From the NCBI GenBank assembly GCA_965267185.1, contig OZ253937.1:806001-870000 (forward strand): 64,000 nt of DNA. Direction: 5' to 3'. The notes under the pieces are model-generated. The model searched no databases. It had not been told where the DNA came from and saw nothing but the letters and a program-made list of their open reading frames with translations. Of the stretch, positions 26,265-35,100 are shown in pieces; position 1 is the first letter of the stretch; each line of letters begins with the position of its first letter. The DNA comes from G965267185 sp965267185 (GTDB taxonomy: Bacteria; Pseudomonadota; Alphaproteobacteria; UBA6615). The translations under genes were made by a program, and so were the position numbers.

Positions 26265-26758
26265 CGGTTTCGCTCTGGCATCTTTTGATTGCGTTTATCG
26301 TACTGCAGCGGCTCGTAGAGCTGGTGATTGCGCGTATCAACACGCGTCGGTTATTGGCCGATGGTGGGATCGAGCACGGCGCGCGGCACTACCCGGTCAT
26401 GGTTCTGCTGCACGTCACCTGGCTCGCCGCGCTTGCCGTTGCGGTGCCGGCGCACGCGACCCTCGACCCGCTGCTGTTCGTGGTGTTTCTTTTGCTGCAA
26501 CTCGGACGGGCCTGGGTGATCGTCTCACTCGGCCGTTTTTGGACCACGCGGGTAATTACGGTGCCGGGTGCGCCGCTGGTGAGGAGAGGGCCATATCGCT
26601 GGTTACGCCACCCCAATTATATGATTGTCGTCGGCGAAATCGCCGTCGTGCCGCTCATTGCCGGCGCGTGGGAGATCGCCATTATCTTCAGTATCGCTAA
26701 CGCTGCAGTACTTTGGCAGCGCCTCCGTGTCGAAAACGCGGCGTTGGCCGGTGAGTGA
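26261..26758 (+). CDS. Isoprenylcysteine carboxyl methyltransferase-like membrane enzyme
   Basis: 165-residue integral membrane methyltransferase of the ICMT family. The C-terminal motif GPYRWLRHPNYMIVVGEI is the SAM-binding signature, and four or five hydrophobic segments precede it. The ATG overlaps the PKS stop (ATGA), so the two are translationally coupled. By analogy with BpsB and SrsB it probably O-methylates the polyketide made by its neighbour in the membrane. Confidence 0.85.
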   Translation: MTVSLWHLLIAFIVLQRLVELVIARINTRRLLADGGIEHGARHYPVMVLLHVTWLAALAVAVPAHATLDPLLFVVFLLLQLGRAWVIVSLGRFWTTRVITVPGAPLVRRGPYRWLRHPNYMIVVGEIAVVPLIAGAWEIAIIFSIANAAVLWQRLRVENAALAGE

Positions 26759-26787
26759 CGGTATTCCCCCTGGCGGTCAAAGAGGGT

Positions 26788-28233
26788 TCAGTCCAGGCGG
26801 ATGCGGCCTACGTTGTCCGTATCGTCATACTGTATGACGGTTTGGTAATCTTTCGATTTCTCGCCGACCTCATCAATGATTTTCCGGCCAAGCTGGCTAT
26901 CTGCAAGCCGGGGACGCCCACGCGTCTCTAAAGGTTCGCCGTGCCCCAGATCCACTGGGATCAAGCGCACGTTCGCGAGCACTCCCTCGCGGAAGCACAG
27001 GCTCGCGCCGAACCCCTCAAACACCTCGGGGCGAAACAGCGGCCAGTCCGGTATTTGGATTTCGCGCAACGTCATCGCCTCCTCCGGCGATATGTCGTCG
27101 CCGAAGCCGTACCGGTCGTAAAACTCAACGGGCAGCCGCTCGATATGTTGGGTCTGGTACACAAAGTCCCCCATACCGTAGAAAATAGGTTTGCCTTTGT
27201 AGAGTTCGACACCCAGGACATGGTGCGGCCCGTGCGCGAAAAAGATGTCGGCGCCCGCATCAATCGTTTTGTGCGCAAAGTCGGTTAGCCAGTCGCCTTG
27301 CAGATGAGCGTGCACCGAGACCACAACGATGTCGGCGTTCTCCCGTGCGGTCCGCACAGCGCTCAGGTTTGCTTCCAAGTCCTTGCGCGCGACCCGTTTG
27401 CCCGTAACAACGTCGTATTCGTCGCCGATACGGAAGCGCATGCCCATGAGACGGAATCTCTGCCGGGTAAAGCGGCTGCCTTCAAATCCTACCAGCCGCA
27501 CAGTCTTGCGCAATAACGCCGCCATTGATTTGGGAATCGTAATCTCCAGCCCGTCGACCGTCGTGAGCGGGTTAAGTCCGGGTCTACCGCGCATGTCGCT
27601 GCGCGATCTCGAGGCCTGTCCATAGGAAACGAAACTCGAAGCGGTCGATACCAGTGCAACCTTGCTGTTCCCGTTCTGGAAGTAAGCGGGTGCGCGCGCG
27701 CGCTGGAGGTCGGCGCCTGAACCACTGAGCGCCAATCCCGCTTTCGATACATTGTCGAGGGTTTCGAGAACGCCGATCGAGCCATAGTCGAAGGTATGAT
27801 TGTTCGCGTGCGCCACCATGTCGACGCCGGCCCAGGCCAGTTCGAACGCGATCTCGGGCCGGGCGGCGAAATGGGTGCCGCCGCTATGCGCTTGGGCGTA
27901 TCCACGGTACTCGTGGATCAGCATTTCGAGATTTACCACAGTCGCATCGGCCGCGCGCATTTCGCCGATCAATCCGACGAACGCGTCATCGCTAACGTGC
28001 GACCAGGGTTGGGTGATGATGGCGTCGCCGGCAACGAAAAGGGAGGTATCGCAGCCGGACAGGTACGTCGCCCTGATCTCCGCCGCACGATCGTCAGCCG
28101 AGCGCCCACCTGGCTCCGCTGCGTTGGCGAAACTCGTTAGAGAGCCGATGACAAGCGCCAATGCGGCCACCAATGTTTGGTGGAAGTGCCAATGGCGCGC
28201 AATACAGCGGCGACGTGTCATAGGCTCCGTCAT
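26788..28233 (-). CDS. CapA-family (poly-gamma-glutamate synthesis-like) exported protein
   Basis: 481 residues with an N-terminal signal (LVAALALVIGSLTSFANA) and a PGA_cap metallophosphatase-like domain. Visible motifs are GDAIITQPW, ADATVVNLEMLIHE, AHANNHTFDYG, VVSVHAH and FFAHGPHHVLGVELYKGKPIFYGMGDFVY. The family includes CapA/PgsA, needed for poly-gamma-glutamate or capsule anchoring, but no capB or capC is nearby, so the polymer is unknown. ATG codons at 28272, 28233 and 28221 are in frame; 28233 is a compromise. It is followed 29 bases away by the convergent ICMT gene. Confidence 0.75.
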   Translation of the reverse strand: MTEPMTRRRCIARHWHFHQTLVAALALVIGSLTSFANAAEPGGRSADDRAAEIRATYLSGCDTSLFVAGDAIITQPWSHVSDDAFVGLIGEMRAADATVVNLEMLIHEYRGYAQAHSGGTHFAARPEIAFELAWAGVDMVAHANNHTFDYGSIGVLETLDNVSKAGLALSGSGADLQRARAPAYFQNGNSKVALVSTASSFVSYGQASRSRSDMRGRPGLNPLTTVDGLEITIPKSMAALLRKTVRLVGFEGSRFTRQRFRLMGMRFRIGDEYDVVTGKRVARKDLEANLSAVRTARENADIVVVSVHAHLQGDWLTDFAHKTIDAGADIFFAHGPHHVLGVELYKGKPIFYGMGDFVYQTQHIERLPVEFYDRYGFGDDISPEEAMTLREIQIPDWPLFRPEVFEGFGASLCFREGVLANVRLIPVDLGHGEPLETRGRPRLADSQLGRKIIDEVGEKSKDYQTVIQYDDTDNVGRIRLD

Positions 28234-28531
28234 CTCGACAGCTACTGCTCTTCGGCCACCAGCCGGTGGCATTGAATGTTAGTTTCTCGCTGTCACGTAG
28301 TCCAACGAGGCCATAGCCGATTGACATGATCGCAAACACCTAAAGCGACATAAAATGTTTTGTTTATAATAGTATATATAGAAACTCTTATGTTTTGTAT
28401 TAATGACCTAAAGTGTCAAAAGGTAGCGATCGGAGCAGCTTCAATCTCTCCCAACTTGGGCGAGTGTCCCGATGTCCGCGCTGGCCCGATTGTGGGGAGC
28501 CGGACGCGGACAAAGTCTACTGACCGGCAGC
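28234..28531. other. AT-rich gap, probable capA promoter
   Basis: Nearly 300 bases with a strikingly A/T-rich core (about 28340-28400) containing TATAAT-like and TATATATA tracts on both strands. This is the natural place for the CapA-gene promoter (minus strand). A 74-codon plus-strand frame here has no recognisable features. Confidence 0.4.
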
Positions 28532-28972
28532 TTAAAGGACCGGCGAGAGCCAACCCAACACCGCACCATAGAGCAGATGGATGATTAAAGCGGTGATCCA
28601 ACCCATCTTGTGCCCTTTGACGCCGAAAAAGCCGTCCTGCAAAAAGAACGGTACAAAAATGAGCTGGGCGGCGATGAAGAGGATGCCGCCCCAGATGAGG
28701 CCGCGGAGGAACAAGTCCAGATCCGGCATCAGCGGGGCTACCACGGTCGCGTAGAGCAGCGCGAAAACAATGCCGTTCACATGAATGACCGTAATTCCCC
28801 AGCCGTAGGGCGCGGGTCCCTCGAATGAATCGCCGAAGGTGAGCTGGGTCATGCCTCGGGGCAAATCGATCCGCGGCAAACCGTAGCGCGGCGCCCACAG
28901 GGCAAAGATTAGATGAACGTAAGTGGCGAGTAAGCCAACGGCCGACACATGAATGAAAAATGCGAGACTCAT
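28532..28972 (-). CDS. Four-helix membrane protein, unknown function
   Basis: 146 residues with about four hydrophobic segments: FIHVSAVGLLATYVHLIFAL, ITVIHVNGIVFALLYATVVAP, GLIWGGILFIAAQLIFVPFF and WITALIIHLLYGAVLGWL. Several histidines lie within or next to the helices. I do not recognise the family. The start at 28972 has a strong GGAGGGGGG site; an upstream frame to 29107 lacks one. The gene is divergent from the FAD oxidoreductase. Confidence 0.6.
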   Translation of the reverse strand: MSLAFFIHVSAVGLLATYVHLIFALWAPRYGLPRIDLPRGMTQLTFGDSFEGPAPYGWGITVIHVNGIVFALLYATVVAPLMPDLDLFLRGLIWGGILFIAAQLIFVPFFLQDGFFGVKGHKMGWITALIIHLLYGAVLGWLSPVL

Positions 28973-29131
28973 TTCCCCCCTCCAACTCCCAGAGACCATT
29001 AGAATACGGTTCCCACACCGTATTTCATCGGAACCATAGCACACCTGCAAACGTGCTGCCGTTAATAGATTTCGCACTTGGTCACCGTAAGGTGGTAAGC
29101 ATCCCACCCTTTTTCCCGTCGGGAGATCGGA

Positions 29132-30373
29132 TTGCCTAAAGCCCGGATATGCATCCTCGGTGCCGGCCTTGCTGGTGCGACTGCGGCCCTAGAACTGGCC
29201 CGGTCGGGAGTCGAGGTCGCCCTAATCGACCAGGACCACTGCCCGATGAATCGGGCGAGCCTGCGAAACGAAGGAAAAATCCATCTCGGTTTGACCTACG
29301 CGATGGATGATAGTCTCGCGACGCCCGACCTGATGCTCGATGGCGCCCTGAGCTTCCGGCGAATCCTGCGCGATCTGTTGGGCGCGCGGATGGACAAGTT
29401 TGCCGTTTCCACGCCCTACGCCTACTTGGTGGCGAAAGATACCCTCCTGACTCCGGATGACTTAGAGAAACGGTATGCGGAGATCGACCGCATCTATGTC
29501 GACAAGATAGGCGAACGGCCCGACAATGATTATCTCGGTCATCGGCCACTGTCGCTGATCGAGCGGGACGATTTGAATAAGTTCTCGCCGCATATCTCGA
29601 GCGGAGGTTTCTTAGCGGCGTTTCGCAGCGAGGAACTCGCCGTAAACCCGGAAGAAATTGCCCGTCACGTTGTCGCCGCGGTGTCGGCGACGCCGCAGAT
29701 TGAGTTTTTGGCGAACCATCGGGTCGAAACCGTAGAGCGCCATCGCGGACAACTTCGGGTTTCCGGAACAAGTCCCGAGGGTGATTGGCATGTCGACGCA
29801 GAGCAGGTGATCAACGCGCTATGGGATAGCCGGATTGAAGTGGACCGGTCGATGGGCGTGGATGTCGATCCCGGATGGGTTCACCGTTTGAAGTATCGCG
29901 TTATTGCGCGGGTACCGGAGCGGCTGCGGAACGGGCCTTCGGCGACCATCGTCGTCGGGCGCTACGGCGATGTCGTCATGTGGCCGAACGGAACGGCGTG
30001 CTTTTCGTGGTATCCGCTTGGGCTGCAGGGTTGGTCGGACGATGTGTCGCCACCAGCTTCGTGGGAGGGGGCGTGCAAGGGCGAGATCGAAGCCGACCTC
30101 GCGGAGACGATTGCGCGTGGCACGCTTGCAGCGATCGATTCTTGGTATCCCGGCGCTGCTGAATCCGAACCGGTGAGTGTCGATGCTGGCGTCATCGTGG
30201 CGTATGGCAAGTCCGATGTCGACGATCCGAAAAGCGGACTACATCAGCGCACTCGGGTGGGTGTGAATTCGTTCGATGACTATCACTCCCTCGACCCCGG
30301 CAAGCTAACGACGGCGCCGTTTTTCGGTCTTCAGGCCGCCCAGCGCGTGCTGAGCCAAGAAAAAGCAAACTAA
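29132..30373 (+). CDS. FAD-dependent oxidoreductase (DAO type) of a glycosyltransferase unit
   Basis: 413-residue flavoprotein with an N-terminal Rossmann motif GAGLAGATAALELARSG and an acidic end of beta-2 (ALIDQD). It resembles the D-amino-acid oxidase/glycine oxidase superfamily but I cannot assign a substrate. TTG start at 29132 after GGGAGA. It is coupled to the first glycosyltransferase by a one-base stop/start overlap (TAATG), and a second glycosyltransferase follows directly, so the three probably act on one glycan or glycoconjugate. No signal peptide, so cytoplasmic. Confidence 0.75.
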   Translation: MPKARICILGAGLAGATAALELARSGVEVALIDQDHCPMNRASLRNEGKIHLGLTYAMDDSLATPDLMLDGALSFRRILRDLLGARMDKFAVSTPYAYLVAKDTLLTPDDLEKRYAEIDRIYVDKIGERPDNDYLGHRPLSLIERDDLNKFSPHISSGGFLAAFRSEELAVNPEEIARHVVAAVSATPQIEFLANHRVETVERHRGQLRVSGTSPEGDWHVDAEQVINALWDSRIEVDRSMGVDVDPGWVHRLKYRVIARVPERLRNGPSATIVVGRYGDVVMWPNGTACFSWYPLGLQGWSDDVSPPASWEGACKGEIEADLAETIARGTLAAIDSWYPGAAESEPVSVDAGVIVAYGKSDVDDPKSGLHQRTRVGVNSFDDYHSLDPGKLTTAPFFGLQAAQRVLSQEKAN

Positions 30374-31239
30374 TGACTTCCGACGATGAAGCTCGGCCCA
30401 AAGTCGTGGCGCTTATGCCGGCGTGGAATGCGGAGAGCTTTATCACACCGGTGCTAGTTTCGTGGGCCAACCAAACCTACCCGAACCTTCAGGTTTTGAT
30501 ATCCGACGATGCATCGACCGACCGCACCGCGGAGATTTGTGCCGAGTTCGCAGAGAACCTCTCCAATGTCGAGCTGATACGCCAACCGCAGCGCTTGGGT
30601 TGGATCGGCAATACCAACACGCTGCTCGGTAAGGCCGATGGCGAGTACTTTGTCTTCGCCGCGCACGACGATATCCCGGAACCGAGCTATATCGAGCGTT
30701 TGGTAACAGCGTTGGAGGGTAACCCGCGGGCGGTTCTATCGTTTTCAGATTTTAGATGGCGAGACGGCATCAACAACTCAGTATTGATGGAGCGCGTTGC
30801 ATATCGGGATTTAGACGGCGTTACCGATCGCTTGGAGCGTGGTGTGCGCGTAGCGCGTTGGTGGCGAGGGTCACCGAACCTTGTAACGATAGCTTATGGG
30901 GGTGTGTTTCGCGCCAGCGCGGCGCGGCAAGTTGGTGGGCTTCGACGTCATATAGCGGGGGAAAACGGAGCTGACTGGCCGTGGCTTCTCCACCTATCAC
31001 TCCTCGGAGAGTTCGTTCGCATTCCTGAGACACTGCTCGACAAAGTCTACTGGCCGACAAGCGCATCTTCGAGTTGGAAGCCCTCTTTATGGCGGCGTTT
31101 CGGGGTATGGACCTCGTGCTTCGTGGTGAGCGGAAAAGCGAATCTAACCTTCCAGGAGCGTTTTCGAATTCGGCGCGAACTCGTAGCGTATCCCCTCAAA
31201 CGGCTATATTGGCGAAACCTGAAATGGATAGGCCGCTAG
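30373..31239 (+). CDS. Family 2 glycosyltransferase, tandem copy 1
   Basis: 288-residue GT-A fold enzyme. The N-terminal nucleotide-binding region is VVALMPAWNAESF followed by LISDDASTDRTAEI, and the metal/donor motif is AAHDDIPEP near residue 96. Overlaps the FAD oxidoreductase stop by one base. Its first 56 domain residues (PKVVAL to AENLS) are identical to those of the next gene, while the rest is about half identical. Probably transfers a sugar to a surface polymer. Donor and acceptor are unknown. Confidence 0.85.
   Translation: MTSDDEARPKVVALMPAWNAESFITPVLVSWANQTYPNLQVLISDDASTDRTAEICAEFAENLSNVELIRQPQRLGWIGNTNTLLGKADGEYFVFAAHDDIPEPSYIERLVTALEGNPRAVLSFSDFRWRDGINNSVLMERVAYRDLDGVTDRLERGVRVARWWRGSPNLVTIAYGGVFRASAARQVGGLRRHIAGENGADWPWLLHLSLLGEFVRIPETLLDKVYWPTSASSSWKPSLWRRFGVWTSCFVVSGKANLTFQERFRIRRELVAYPLKRLYWRNLKWIGR
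30397..30564 (+). repeat. Near-identical 168-bp block in glycosyltransferase copy 1
   Basis: Matches 31288-31455 over 168 bases with nine differences. All nine are third-position and synonymous. Beyond this block the two genes are much less alike. Confidence 0.9.
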
Positions 31240-32142
31240 ATGCAGCAGAACGCGCGTGGGCCAGTGGCATCTATTTCCAGTGCTCAGCCCAAAGTCGTGG
31301 CGCTTATGCCGGCGTGGAATGCAGAGAGCTTTATCACGCCGGTGCTAGTTTCGTGGGCCAACCAAACCTATCCGAACCTTCAGGTTTTGATATCCGACGA
31401 TGCATCGACGGATCGAACGGCGGAGATTTGCGCCGAGTTCGCCGAGAACCTCTCCGAATTCCAGCTCATACGACAACCGCAACGCTTGGGCTGGGTGGGC
31501 AATACCAATGCGCTGCTCAATTGTGCTGACGGCGATTATTTTCTTTTTGCCGCGCACGACGATCTTCCGGACCCGTCCTACGTCGAGCGTTTGCTAAATG
31601 CGCTGGAGGACAACCCGCAAGCAGTTTTATCGTTTTCCGATTTTAGATGGCGTATCGGTATGGAAGACACAGGGCGATCCAAAGTCAGTATGTACCTGGA
31701 CCTGGAAAATGTTAGCGACCGGACGGAGCGCGGCGTTCGTGCGGCGCGCAACTGGGGCACACCGCCCTCCTTCCTCATCATGGTCGCGTATCGGGGGCTG
31801 TTTCGAGCCGTCGCCGCGCGGCAGGTCGGCGGTTTGCGGCGTCACATGGGCGGAGAGTTTTCTGCCGACTGGCCATGGCTCCTCCACCTATCGCTTCTCG
31901 GAGAATTCGTTCGCGTGCCGGAAGTATTGATCGACAAGGTCTACTGGGGAACCAATGAATCGTCTCAATGGACATATTCATTGCGGCAGCAATTCGGCGC
32001 ATTGATCGAGTGTTTTAAAGTGACCGGAAGGGCGGACCTTACCTTTAGAGAGAGGTTTCGAGTTCGGTTCGAACTCTTGAAATATCCGCTCAGGTGGCGC
32101 TTCTGGAAGAGCGTACAATTGGGCCGCCAGCGGAAGAAGTAA
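31240..32142 (+). CDS. Family 2 glycosyltransferase, tandem copy 2
   Basis: 300-residue paralogue of the preceding gene, starting at the base after its stop codon. It has the same SDDASTDRT and AAHDDLPDP motifs and a similar C-terminal region ending in a basic tail (QLGRQRKK). Homology outside the shared block is clear (FSDFRWR, GGLRRHM, ADWPWLLHLSLLGEFVRVPE). Both copies are more A/T-rich in their 3' halves than most of the window. Confidence 0.85.
   Translation: MQQNARGPVASISSAQPKVVALMPAWNAESFITPVLVSWANQTYPNLQVLISDDASTDRTAEICAEFAENLSEFQLIRQPQRLGWVGNTNALLNCADGDYFLFAAHDDLPDPSYVERLLNALEDNPQAVLSFSDFRWRIGMEDTGRSKVSMYLDLENVSDRTERGVRAARNWGTPPSFLIMVAYRGLFRAVAARQVGGLRRHMGGEFSADWPWLLHLSLLGEFVRVPEVLIDKVYWGTNESSQWTYSLRQQFGALIECFKVTGRADLTFRERFRVRFELLKYPLRWRFWKSVQLGRQRKK
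31288..31455 (+). repeat. Near-identical 168-bp block in glycosyltransferase copy 2
   Basis: Partner of 30397-30564 at a distance of 891 bases; same strand and reading frame. See the paired entry for the difference count. Confidence 0.9.
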
Positions 32143-32159
32143 GTCACCCGCGACGCGGC

Positions 32160-32393
32160 CTAATCTGCCGGTTGCGCGTTCAAACCTTCCTCGAAAACGT
32201 TCAGCGCGAGTTGCTTTAACTCGTCCAGCGAGGCGTCTTCGGTTTCGGCGCTGGCGACCGCCACGAAGCGGCCCAGATTGGCGGCGACGGCGACGATGAG
32301 TTCGTGCGCGGTGAGATCGAGCCGGTCGCTGACTTCGAGGCAGGCGTCGCAGACCTCTTGTAGAAGTTCGAGATTGTCGGTGTTGTCGGTCAT
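32160..32393 (-). CDS. Small acidic protein, unknown function
   Basis: 77 residues, strongly acidic and probably all helical (LELLQEVCDACLEVSDRLDLTAHELIVAVAANLG and following). No family recognised. It begins 31 bases after the stop of the EamA gene on the same strand, suggesting cotranscription. Convergent with glycosyltransferase copy 2. Confidence 0.5.
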   Translation of the reverse strand: MTDNTDNLELLQEVCDACLEVSDRLDLTAHELIVAVAANLGRFVAVASAETEDASLDELKQLALNVFEEGLNAQPAD

Positions 32394-32424
32394 GCGGGCC
32401 TCCCCACCCAAGTCGTTGTTCGCG

Positions 32425-33330
32425 CTATCGCAGGATCAGAATAAGAATCCCGGCGACTACTAGGATAATACCAATCAGCTCCATCCGTAGAATGCGTTCG
32501 CGGAAGACAAGCGTCGATGATGCGATGGTGAAAACCAATTCGATTTGGCCTAAGGCGCGCACGAGTGCCGCTTGCTGAATGGTCATCGCGGTGAACCAGC
32601 CGATCGAGCCGACGGCGCCGCTCAAGCCCACCCAGATGGCGACGCGCCAGGCGGCGAATGACGCGCGCAGCTCGGCGGGCTCGCGCACGGCCATGTAGGC
32701 GGCCATGACGAGGGTCTGGAAGACCAGGACGAAGGCCAGCGTGACCGACGCCTGCATGATAAAGCCTTCGCCGCCGAGCGAGAGCGATGCGCCCCGGTAC
32801 GACACCGCGGCGATGCCGAACGCCGCACCGGAGGCCAGCCCAATCAACGCCGGGCGGTCGGTCCAGGAGGTGACGATGGCGCGCAGACCGGCTTCGCCAC
32901 GGGCCGCCGATATGGCGATCACGCCGGCGAGGCTTACCAAAATGCCAATCGCGGCATTGAGAGAGACGACCTCACCAAGAAAGACGATGCCGAAAACTGC
33001 AGCCTGGACAGTCTCGGTTTTCGAGTAGGTGGTGCCGACGGCGAAGTTCCGTTTGTCGAACAGGGAGACCAGGAAGGCCGTTCCGGCGATCTGCGCCAAC
33101 CCGCCGATCATAACGATAATAATGAACCGGCCGTTTAGGTCCGGCACGGGCAGGTCGGTAAAGGTGGCCAAGCCCGCCAGGTAGAGAAGGGCGAAGGGAA
33201 ACCCGTAGCCGAAGCGCACGAACGTTGCGCCGGTGGTGCCAAGCTTACCTTTGAGGTGCTTCTGCAACGCCGAGCGCACGTTCTGCAGGAACGCCGCGGC
33301 GATGGTCAGAGGTATCCAAAGGAGGGTCAT
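32425..33330 (-). CDS. DMT-superfamily (EamA) transporter
   Basis: 301 residues with about ten membrane helices. LWIPLTIAAAFLQNVRSALQKHL at the N-terminus and TTYSKTETVQAAVFGIVFLGEVVSLNAAIG in the centre are EamA-like. Substrate unknown. Not closely related to the tandem pair at 22.9-24.7 kb. Confidence 0.8.
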   Translation of the reverse strand: MTLLWIPLTIAAAFLQNVRSALQKHLKGKLGTTGATFVRFGYGFPFALLYLAGLATFTDLPVPDLNGRFIIIVMIGGLAQIAGTAFLVSLFDKRNFAVGTTYSKTETVQAAVFGIVFLGEVVSLNAAIGILVSLAGVIAISAARGEAGLRAIVTSWTDRPALIGLASGAAFGIAAVSYRGASLSLGGEGFIMQASVTLAFVLVFQTLVMAAYMAVREPAELRASFAAWRVAIWVGLSGAVGSIGWFTAMTIQQAALVRALGQIELVFTIASSTLVFRERILRMELIGIILVVAGILILILR

Positions 33331-33435
33331 TGAAGACGTACCGGTTCGGAGAGAGACATCTTATAGCGCGCCGAGAGGCGTCTGCAGTAGATGAGACCGC
33401 CTATAACGTGGGAGCAATTGGTTGTTAGGGTGTGC

Positions 33436-34464
33436 CTATAGCGTCGGGTCGGGACGCACGCGGATCAGTTGCCGCCCTTTGTTTTGGCCTTCGTAAAGGC
33501 CCGCCAGTGCGCCGGGCGCGTTCTCCAGACCTTCAGCGATGTCTTCGCGGTAGTTGAGTTTGCCTTCGGCGAGCCATTGCGACAGATCGGCGAGCGCTTC
33601 GGGGTAGCGTTCGGCGTAGTCGAACACAATGAAGCCCTGAATCCGCAGACGGCTCACCAGAATATGGCGTTCCGGACGCAGGCCGGTAGGCGGCGGCACC
33701 CAACCTTCGGTTGCGGCGGTGCCGCAGACGACGACGCGGCCGTGGAGATTGAGCAGGCCCAGCATGGTGTCGAAGGTATCGCCGCCGACGCTGTCGTAAT
33801 AAACGTCGATTCCTTCGGGGCAAGCGGCTTGTAAGGCAGCGCCCAGATCATCGGTCGCTTTGTAGTCGATGGCGTCGTCATAGCCGAATTCATCTTTGCA
33901 CAGCGCCACCTTCTCCGGACCACCGGCGATACCGACGGTGCGGCAGCCTTTGATCTTGGCGATTTGGCCGACCGCGCTACCCACCGCGCCGGCGGCCGTC
34001 GACACCACCACCGTTTCGCCGGCCTTCGGTTGGCCGACATCGAGCAGGCCGAAATAGGCGGTGATGCCGTTGACCCCCAGAACGCCCAGTGCGGTCGAGA
34101 TGGGGCCAACCGCCGGATCGACCTTACGGAACGCGAAATCGTCGGGGGTAGCGATGGAGTATTCCTGCCACCCGGTCCGGCTCGTGACGATATCGCCTTC
34201 CGCGTAGTCGGGATGACGGGATTGAACGACCACGCCAAGCCCGAACGAGTTCATCGTCGCACCCGTTTCCACGCTTGCATAGTTTTTCGCAATGCTGATC
34301 CAGCCCTTCATCCCCGGATCAGCGGTGACGTAGATCGAGTGGATCAGTAATTCTCCGTCGCCCGGTTCCGGCGCATCGTCTTCGACGATGTCGAACAGAT
34401 CGGGGGTCGGCAGCCCCGTCGCCCGGGTTTTCAGAATAACCCGGCGGTTGCGGTGTTGCGCCAT
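33436..34464 (-). CDS. NADP-dependent oxidoreductase (MDR, 2-alkenal reductase-like)
   Basis: 342-residue medium-chain reductase of the leukotriene B4 dehydrogenase/alkenal reductase group, which lacks zinc ligands. The nucleotide-binding glycine motif is STAAGAVGSAVGQIAKIKG with GIAGGPEK, and YDSVGGDTFD and GFIVFDYAERYPEAL are typical. It would reduce the C=C bond of alkenals or enones using NADPH. Unlike the MDR remnant at 21.9 kb, it is full length. Confidence 0.87.
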   Translation of the reverse strand: MAQHRNRRVILKTRATGLPTPDLFDIVEDDAPEPGDGELLIHSIYVTADPGMKGWISIAKNYASVETGATMNSFGLGVVVQSRHPDYAEGDIVTSRTGWQEYSIATPDDFAFRKVDPAVGPISTALGVLGVNGITAYFGLLDVGQPKAGETVVVSTAAGAVGSAVGQIAKIKGCRTVGIAGGPEKVALCKDEFGYDDAIDYKATDDLGAALQAACPEGIDVYYDSVGGDTFDTMLGLLNLHGRVVVCGTAATEGWVPPPTGLRPERHILVSRLRIQGFIVFDYAERYPEALADLSQWLAEGKLNYREDIAEGLENAPGALAGLYEGQNKGRQLIRVRPDPTL

Positions 34465-34562
34465 GACGTGTCTCCCCCTATCTGTCGCGCGTTACGGCTC
34501 GTACGCGGTTTAGGTTATATTGCCGCCGCGATGGCGCCAGACACAAGTGACGGGCAACGCCA

Positions 34563-35075
34563 ATGACGGTTCGCGGTATCTGGGGAGGGGCGTTGCGCGA
34601 GCGCGCGAACGGGCTCGACCGCTGGCTCGGCGTCGTGTTGGCCGTCGCCTTGGTGCTGCTGGCGCTTGGCTTGTTTCTGCCGGCAATCGAGATCAGCTCG
34701 ATATTTTTTCTCAGCCGCGAATTCTCGCTGATCGAAAGCGTGTTCTCGTTCCTTCAGGACGGTAACTTCTTTTTATTTGTCGTGACCTTCGTTTTCTCTG
34801 TTCTGTTTCCGGCGTTTAAAATCGGCGCCGGGTTGGTGCTGTGGTACGCCACCGATATCTCGGGGCAGGGGGCGAAGTCGTTGCTCAATGGGCTGTCGAC
34901 AGCATCGAAGTGGTCGATGCTGGATGTCTTTATCATCGCGCTCGTGGTGCTCGTCGTCGACGGTCGCGTGCTGAGCGATGCCGATATCCGCGTCGGCGCT
35001 ATCGTGTTCTCGGTTTCGGTGCTGATATCGACTTGGGCGGTCCGCCGCCTCAGTTTACTGGCGGGCGAAAACTGA
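34563..35075 (+). CDS. PqiA-domain membrane protein
   Basis: 170 residues with four membrane segments and the PqiA signature SKWSMLDVFIIALVVLVV. PqiA proteins work with MCE-type PqiB and PqiC in lipid transport across the envelope, and classical PqiA has two such domains plus zinc-ribbon cysteines. This one has a single domain and no CxxC pairs, and no pqiB is adjacent, so it is a short stand-alone version. Confidence 0.78.
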   Translation: MTVRGIWGGALRERANGLDRWLGVVLAVALVLLALGLFLPAIEISSIFFLSREFSLIESVFSFLQDGNFFLFVVTFVFSVLFPAFKIGAGLVLWYATDISGQGAKSLLNGLSTASKWSMLDVFIIALVVLVVDGRVLSDADIRVGAIVFSVSVLISTWAVRRLSLLAGEN

Positions 35076-35100
35076 TCACTATAATCCGCTAAAGCGCAAA

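Noticed and set aside
26788..28233. Poly-gamma-glutamate capsule operon
   Set aside because: Only the CapA-like gene is present; no capB, capC or capD homologue is in the window.
28360..28584. 74-codon plus-strand frame in the AT-rich gap
   Set aside because: No ribosome binding site, no recognisable sequence, and it overlaps the end of the membrane protein gene on the other strand.
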